NCBI GenBank assembly: GCA_947568835.1
Contig: OX387602.1
Span: 17,349,021 to 17,413,020, forward strand
Direction of reading: 5' to 3'
Source of the DNA: Protonemura montana
Taxonomy: Eukaryota > Arthropoda > Insecta > Plecoptera > Nemouridae
Length of the DNA stretch: 64,000 nt
Shown: in pieces, positions 60,221 to 64,000 of the stretch
Position numbering within the stretch: the stretch's first letter is position 1
Layout: each line of letters begins with the position of its first letter
Translations under genes and position numbers: made by a program
The notes under the pieces: model-generated
The model's input: only the letters and a program-made list of their open reading frames with translations
Database searches by the model: none
What the model was told of the DNA's origin: nothing

Positions 60221-63200
60221 ACACACACACCACGTCAACTCACTCATACATTGTTTACACTGACCACCCTCAACGACTTCTTGACCGACTGAAAAGGATG
60301 GTTGCTCGCGTGCCTCCTGTGGTGGTCTTGGCTTGTCGTTGCGTGTTGCAAGTTCATTTGTTGTTCGTGTCTTGCCGGTTTCCCGATGCCCAGTGCTGGA
60401 CTCACACGCGTGTTACGCGAGCTCGCTCGCAAATTCGCGGCCAGCACTGATTCAGATAAAATGATTTGGTTTGTTATCGTGTTGAAAAGTGTCACGTGAT
60501 TCGAAGACGGGTAATAAATATTGTCTTGTTAAAGAACTCATTTCTTAAATAAGACACTGAAATAGTTTCTTGGATGACGAATGGAATCCACTTACCGGAG
60601 TCATCGTTGTGATTGTTGTTCCATACCTCTTTCTGATTGTATTAATAGAAACATCCTGTTCCGGGCAGTGACATCTTTTTTTACGATTCACTCTCTTATT
60701 TTTAATACGACAGCTTTTTAATTTGTTGCGTTAAGGTAGAAATGCTCTTTCCTGCTTATCAAAACGCCTTCATATCAACGACCGCCCTTTCAATTTGGAA
60801 TCCAAGTAATTACAAATGTTCGCCATGGATTTTGGCAAGCTAGTTGCTAAATAAGCATCTCATTCACAACAGTTGATTAGCTAATTCTGTAGTTCACCGA
60901 AGATATGGGATAGCCGAACGGCTTAGCAGGTATTGGTTCGCCACACATTTCTCTTACTTTCTCAACTGTGGTTAATTGATTCCCGTTCACGCTCTCAATT
61001 GAAAACTGTACTCTTCATTGAATCGTGCATGTTGATTGAATAATTAATTACCGCAAGCTATACCCTATCGAAAGCTCACCTATACCTACGTAAAGCAGTT
61101 CTGCACGCTCTACTTCTCTTAGTCGCAAGGTTTTCAATATATACCTTCTTCAAGCTCCTGTGGCCATCTTTGCAAATCCTACTCCACGAAATGGCCGTTA
61201 CAATCTCTCAGCTATTATAATAGATCATTTTAATAGTACCATTGGGATTTTATTTCCTCAGTTTTTAACCATTATATTATTTCGTTATGTGATTCTAGAG
61301 CCTATATAAAATATAATAAAAGCAATAACGTGTGCATTGTTTGGCAGCTCTTGAGTGGAAACAATGTGTACTCGGTATGACGTGGTTATTACAGCGAACT
61401 GCACGTGATCTGTGATTTATGCTTCAGCCAGGCCCAGCGTTATTACAAAGCTAGGCTGCAGTGCCGAGCACGGCTCTATATAGCATGGCATCCTCCGTGT
61501 ATTTGCTCTGGTACATGGTCCAGACTTACCGCGGCCGGGTATCGAGCGGGCGCTGGCTGGATCACAGACCTGGCGCTCCTGCTAGACAAACAGAACGCCG
61601 AGGAACTAGCGTGGCACAATCGCTTGTCGGTCCAGCTTACTTGACAATATCTCATTAATGATTTCTAAAGGCAATATCCACGCATCCTCGGCGTCCTCTC
61701 ATGTTCTTTTGCCAGATGGTCGTGTGGAAAACTTTTTGGAACCGATGTGATTTCGAATTGCGAAGAATGGCTATCTGGGAGGAATGGAGTTATCATTTTG
61801 CTCTTACCGTTTTGATTATGTGTGTGCTTGTGGAGTAACAAAAGGAGAGCATGGCTGTGGCCTCAATTTGCTTTGATTTCGAGTCATGGAATCGATTTAA
61901 GTGTCAAATTGCCGAATTTATCATTCCATATGCACCTACTTGTAGATATTTGTATTTCATTTTACCGTGTCAACTGAAACAAACATTATTTAATGTTTTG
62001 TGCGACAAAGGTTATAAATTGCCATGTCCATTACATATGGCACAGCATAAAGAAACACTCGAAAATAATCAGTTAAAAATGAGTAGTTTACTCTTTTGAT
62101 TGATTGCTAATGTTTCTAGTTTTGGATAAATGCACAGCGAATGTCGTGGGAACATTTGGAATTCAAACTTCATTCCCCGAGCTCCACATTGCCCCCGATT
62201 CCCCCCCATCGGGTTTTCCCCCGTTTTTTCCCCCAGTCGTCCGGCTCTCTTCATGATTGTTGGAGAGATCTGAGAAAGTTTCTTGACCGTGTTAGCTGTT
62301 CGTAATCTCTGGGGACGTGGTTCGCATCTCGCCAGGTCTTTTTCAGACCAGGATTTTCTTTAGCTTCCTTCCAAGCTAGTGTGCCTGTCAAGTTACTCGA
62401 TATTTCTGCGTTGACTTTTTTCCTTCTGAGAAAAGCATGATGTTATTTTTTTATAAATATAAATTTCAGGATTTATTGAGCATAGTTACATCTTTCTTTC
62501 TCCACACGATTTCTATCATTAATTAACAGAGGTTTATACCTTCTGAAGTCTCTCCAAACCATAGCCCATGTATTTGATGTTAGTGGCCGAACCGTTCGTA
62601 ATTTCTGCTAGATTCACAGTTAATCCCTGGTTTTACTCAGTAGTGAAATCGGAAGCCTCATTTACGTTAACTCAAAGCTAGCTGTTTCGACTTCCTATAG
62701 CTATCATTGTTCGGCGAAGTCCCAGTTCGATTCCCCACGGATCCCCGGTTCATTCCTGGGCTGCTCACTGCGATCAAACGCCCTCCTAATGGCATTACCC
62801 CCTCCTCAATCCCCCGCCTCTTGCCAGCAAACACACAGTTGGCTCACATCATTTGAATCGAACTTTGTCGCTCACATTTGAATATGCTAATCAGATTCTA
62901 AATGCACCCAACTTTTCAAATTAGTTCCATTTCAAAAGACGAGTTATTAACACAGTTTCTTCGAGTATTTCCTCTGGAAACTCCCTCTTCTGGTGCTGAT
63001 GGCGCGACGTCCTGAAACTTGAACGATGTCGGACAATAATAAAGTTAATAGGGACGCTTGCCGAGAAAGTTTTCACTATCAACAAAATGCATAATTTGCT
63101 CAAATTCAACGAGCTTCTTAATTACAAGAAGCGTTCTTGCACGCGACGTCGAGTTGTTGTGCGTTGCTTGGTACAAGATCTCTGTACTCACGGAGCCGGA

Positions 63201-63557
63201 AGCTGCTACAAGACTGTTGCATACTTCATGAATGTACCCCGAACCAGCACTTTCCCTCGTCTGGAATTCTATGGTAGGGTAGGGAGGGGGCGCCACAGTT
63301 TTTGAGACATCGAAATGTCGGGGGGAGGTCCGTGTGTTGAGGGATCGAGAGTTTCTTGCTGCTACACGCACATCAACTTTGTTGACTTTCAATATCGAGT
63401 TAGTGTAACTTTGGCCTCTCGTTTAGGGGAACGAAAGAAGGGAAGATATGTTCCCTCTAAGTTAATTAACGACACAGCCGAGTGAATTGCCCCTATAGCT
63501 CGGTGTTGACTTTATGTAGGAGTAGGTACCTGTTGGTCTACGTTGCTGCAGCGGTGA

Positions 63558-63575
63558 GGGGGGGGGGGGGGGGGG
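63558..63575 (+). repeat. Poly-G run, G18
   Basis: Eighteen G after GCTGCAGCGGTGA and before TTGTGAAGC. No neighbouring terminal-repeat or target-duplication signal was seen. Confidence 0.95.
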
Positions 63576-64000
63576 TTGTGAAGCTTTTTAGTCGAATGGA
63601 GAGCAGCAAGTTTTTTTAGAAAATTAATTTACGTTTTTTCTTTCTAATGCAATATCGGAAAACTGGATGTCTAAGGTTGAATGGAAACATCATTTTTTTG
63701 ATCAGTTGTTTGCAGAAAATTAACGGCTATGCGAATTCCAAGTAAAATATACAGATATAAGACCCAATTCTAAAGTACAGAGTTATTCGATGCTAGTAAA
63801 ATTACCAGGAAATCCATACCTAAAAAAATATGCATTTATATATATAAATAGATCAATCACAGAAAAAAAAGCTAGTCCGACACAAAATGGATTCGCTACC
63901 TGTTTTCCATTTGGTGCATTTGACTTTTGCAGTGCCGATGAAGGTCAAGATACATAATGGTTGCTGCGATCGCAGCTTCCCTCGAAGCGATGTCGCATTG

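Larger units (their letters stand above)
56311..64000. other. Noncoding DNA, no gene recognised
   Basis: Unique sequence with alternating AT-rich and GC-rich stretches. It holds a CA repeat at 57863-57875, a GC-rich island at 58600-58860, C17 and G18 runs and some CTGG-rich sequence at 59468-59510. No exon with family similarity or convincing paired splice sites was found on either strand; a minus-strand donor-like CCG/GTAAGTGG at about 60590-60598 has no good acceptor upstream. Confidence 0.6.

Noticed and set aside
60560-60660. Minus-strand donor-like CCG/GTAAGTGG
   Set aside because: The best upstream AG has almost no polypyrimidine tract and the enclosed sequence has no known similarity.
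1-64000. miR-1 and miR-133, because vertebrate MIB1 hosts them
   Set aside because: A visual search of both strands for the mature sequences found nothing. TGGAATGTAAA near 55806 matches only the miR-1 5' half and has no hairpin partner.

Overview
The window is noncoding animal DNA, and the only protein-coding sequence I can identify is one short exon. That exon (22756-22907, + strand) encodes 50 residues of the ankyrin-repeat region of mind bomb 1 (mib1), the E3 ubiquitin ligase that drives Delta/Serrate endocytosis in Notch signalling. It has a proper 3' splice site (polypyrimidine tract plus CAG), a GT donor, and a split codon at its 3' end that must encode Ser or Arg; mib1 has Ser there. 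The recalled sequence fits arthropod mib1 best (MLxLLLDHxADIxLTNNNGF pattern). No neighbouring mib1 exon was recognised, so the introns would be at least about 22.7 kb upstream and 41 kb downstream. This suggests an arthropod with a large, intron-rich genome. The species cannot be fixed from this sequence.

Layout. 1-22755: noncoding, presumed upstream mib1 intron, with simple repeats, two poly-G runs and a few short palindromes. 22756-22907: mib1 exon. 22908-45544: presumed downstream intron, holding a GC-rich CRE-containing block (about 23340-23640), a possible composite tRNA-like element with a GA-rich tract and a perfect hairpin (30713-31310), a cluster of alternating inverted arms (31850-31979) and a 150-bp-period duplication built on an 18-bp motif (34157-34441). 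45545-47347: a complete non-autonomous DNA transposon of hAT type, with a perfect 8-bp target-site duplication, imperfect terminal inverted repeats and a 23-copy, 26-bp minisatellite inside. 47348-64000: more noncoding DNA with an imperfect hairpin (48339-48401), a cryptic or poison exon candidate (49516-49579), a five-copy diverged tandem repeat of about 160 bp (55050-55750) and a GAT microsatellite with a GC-rich tail.

The most notable items are the hAT element with its internal minisatellite and a set of long poly-G/poly-C runs (eight of 16-22 nt), which outnumber equally long poly-A/T runs. Long open frames elsewhere, including those over the minisatellite, show no recognisable family, splice context or conserved motif, and are treated as chance. 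No rRNA, convincing functional tRNA, CRISPR array or bacterial-type operon was seen.
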